From Ponticaulis sp. (GTDB taxonomy: Bacteria; Pseudomonadota; Alphaproteobacteria; Caulobacterales; Hyphomonadaceae), in contig NZUJ01000059.1 in NCBI GenBank assembly GCA_002701295.1, forward strand, positions 1-34,152: a stretch of DNA of 34,152 bases, written 5' to 3'. Below, piece by piece: positions 33,080-34,152 of the stretch. The notes beneath the pieces are model-generated. The model saw nothing but the letters and a program-made list of their open reading frames with translations, was not told the DNA's origin and searched no databases. The translations under genes were made by a program, and so were the position numbers. Each line of letters begins with the position of its first letter. Position 1 is the first letter of the stretch.

Positions 33080-34152
33080 TTAGCCCATCGCTTTTTCGAA
33101 GTTCTCAGCAACCGTGTCGATGAAGCCTTCAGTCGTCGCCCAGTCCTGATCAGGACCGATAAGAAGCGCGAGGTCTTTCGTCATTACGCCGCCTTCGACA
33201 GTTTTGACGATGGTTTCTTCGAGCGTTTTGGCAAACTTCTGAACTTCAGGTGTTTCGTCCATCCGGCCACGGTGTGTGAGGCCTTGTGTCCATGCGAAGA
33301 TCGACGCGATGGAGTTTGTAGACGTTGCTTCGCCTTTCTGGTGGTTCCGGTAGTGACGGGTCACCGTGCCGTGAGCGGCTTCAGCTTCAACTGTTTTGCC
33401 ATCTGGTGACATCAGAACAGATGTCATCAGGCCGAGTGAACCATAACCCTGCGCAACCGTGTCAGACTGAACGTCGCCGTCATAGTTCTTACAGGCCCAG
33501 ACATAACCGCCAGACCATTTCATGCAGGCTGCGACCATGTCGTCGATGAGGCGGTGCTCATACCAGCCGCCAACTTCCTTGAACTTGTCTTCGAACTCGT
33601 TCTCGTAGACTTCCTGGAAGATGTCTTTGAAACGGCCATCATACTTTTTCATGATGGTGTTCTTGGTCGACAGGTAAACCGGCCAGCCGCGCTGGAGGCC
33701 ATAGTTGAAGCTCGCGCGAGCGAAGTCACGGATAGAGCTGTCGAGGTTGTACATGCCCATGGTGATACCGGCTTCTTCGAAGCGGTAGATTTCTTCTTCG
33801 ATGGTTTCGCCGTTATCGCCTTCCCATTTCATGGTCAGCTTACCAGCGCCAGGAACAAGGAAGTCTGTCGCGCGGTACTGGTCACCAAATGCGTGACGGC
33901 CGATGACAACAGGTTTCGTCCAGCCCGGGACCAGACGTGGAACGTTTGAGATCACGATCGGCTCGCGGAACACAACGCCGCCGAGAATGTTACGGATGGT
34001 GCCGTTTGGAGAGCGCCACATTTTCTTGAGGCCAAATTCTTCAACGCGAGCTTCGTCTGGCGTGATGGTCGCACACTTGACGGCAACACCATATTCTTTC
34101 GTCGCGTTCGCTGCGTCGACTGTGATCTGGTCGTCGGTCTCGTCGCGCTTCT
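33080..34152 (-). CDS. icd: NADP-dependent isocitrate dehydrogenase, 3' part (partial)
   Basis: The frame is open from the right edge of the window to the stop at 33080, giving about 356 C-terminal residues. It matches the homodimeric NADP-IDH subfamily found in alphaproteobacteria and eukaryotes (about 405 residues in full). Substrate- and metal-site blocks are visible: [25 protein letters not shown] (Tyr and Asp ligands), [29 protein letters not shown] and [16 protein letters not shown]. The HGTVTRHY segment is the NADP-specific region. It converts isocitrate to 2-oxoglutarate in the TCA cycle. The N-terminal part lies outside the window; the ATG at 34021 is internal, not the start. It is convergent with yegP. 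Confidence 0.96.
   Translation of the reverse strand, partial: KRDETDDQITVDAANATKEYGVAVKCATITPDEARVEEFGLKKMWRSPNGTIRNILGGVVFREPIVISNVPRLVPGWTKPVVIGRHAFGDQYRATDFLVPGAGKLTMKWEGDNGETIEEEIYRFEEAGITMGMYNLDSSIRDFARASFNYGLQRGWPVYLSTKNTIMKKYDGRFKDIFQEVYENEFEDKFKEVGGWYEHRLIDDMVAACMKWSGGYVWACKNYDGDVQSDTVAQGYGSLGLMTSVLMSPDGKTVEAEAAHGTVTRHYRNHQKGEATSTNSIASIFAWTQGLTHRGRMDETPEVQKFAKTLEETIVKTVEGGVMTKDLALLIGPDQDWATTEGFIDTVAENFEKAMG

Overview
The window looks like an ordinary chromosomal stretch of a Gram-negative alphaproteobacterium. The protein set (ExoD, DUF2336, GFA, YoaK/DUF1275, an M2 peptidyl-dipeptidase, many lipoprotein hydrolases) and a base composition I judge by eye to be moderately GC-rich suggest a marine member of the Hyphomonadaceae or close relatives (Hyphomonas/Henriciella type). 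That assignment is inferred from gene content; no rRNA is present. One tRNA gene, tRNA-Pro(UGG), is present. I see no insertion sequence, phage, integrase or CRISPR array.

Layout. 1-2992 (+): the tail of an unknown gene, an ExoD-family membrane protein, a PL10-type pectate lyase lipoprotein and an exported cyclophilin-type prolyl isomerase. 2989-5292 (-): an arsenic-type operon arsC-arsH-mntP followed by a small membrane protein; it has no arsR and no classical arsenite pump. 5372-7291 (-): an M2 (ACE-like) zinc peptidase lipoprotein with its own terminator. 7472-9185 (+): a truncated MerR-like gene, an outer-membrane beta-barrel protein with an Asp-rich loop, and a small membrane protein resembling a piece of heme-copper oxidase subunit I. 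9194-14276 (-): a PQQ-type aldose dehydrogenase, a serine hydrolase of the beta-lactamase/family VIII esterase fold, and purL. 14613-17769: five small or poorly known proteins, including a DUF2945 protein, a DUF3089 lipase-like lipoprotein and a lipoprotein with a heptad Gly-rich repeat. 17854-22165: an MscS channel, a DUF2336 protein and a Uup-type ABC-F ATPase. 22249-27313 (+): a class V aminotransferase, pirin, a YoaK-family membrane protein and ilvD. 27314-34152: a structured intergenic element, tRNA-Pro, a GFA-family protein, a large RTX calcium-binding exoprotein, a sulfotransferase, a small exported Cys-rich protein, yegP (DUF1508), and the 3' part of NADP-dependent icd.

How the genes work together. 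Most are single-gene units in alternating orientation, with clear intrinsic terminators after the M2 peptidase, the beta-barrel protein, the serine hydrolase, the DUF3089 protein, pirin, and between yegP and icd. The clearest operon is arsC-arsH-mntP. Envelope and exported degradative or transport functions dominate, mixed with housekeeping genes (purL, ilvD, icd, uup).

The points most worth a second look are: (1) the 27314-27475 element after ilvD, with two purine-rich loops that on the minus strand carry anti-Shine-Dalgarno-like CCTCC/CCTCCTT; (2) a duplicated, gap-free alignable unnamed domain inside the RTX protein; (3) an MntP-type exporter in the place an arsenic efflux pump would occupy; (4) hairpins that cover or abut ribosome-binding sites at the beta-barrel gene and at the 14613 gene. 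I found no convincing new multi-gene defence or mobile system.
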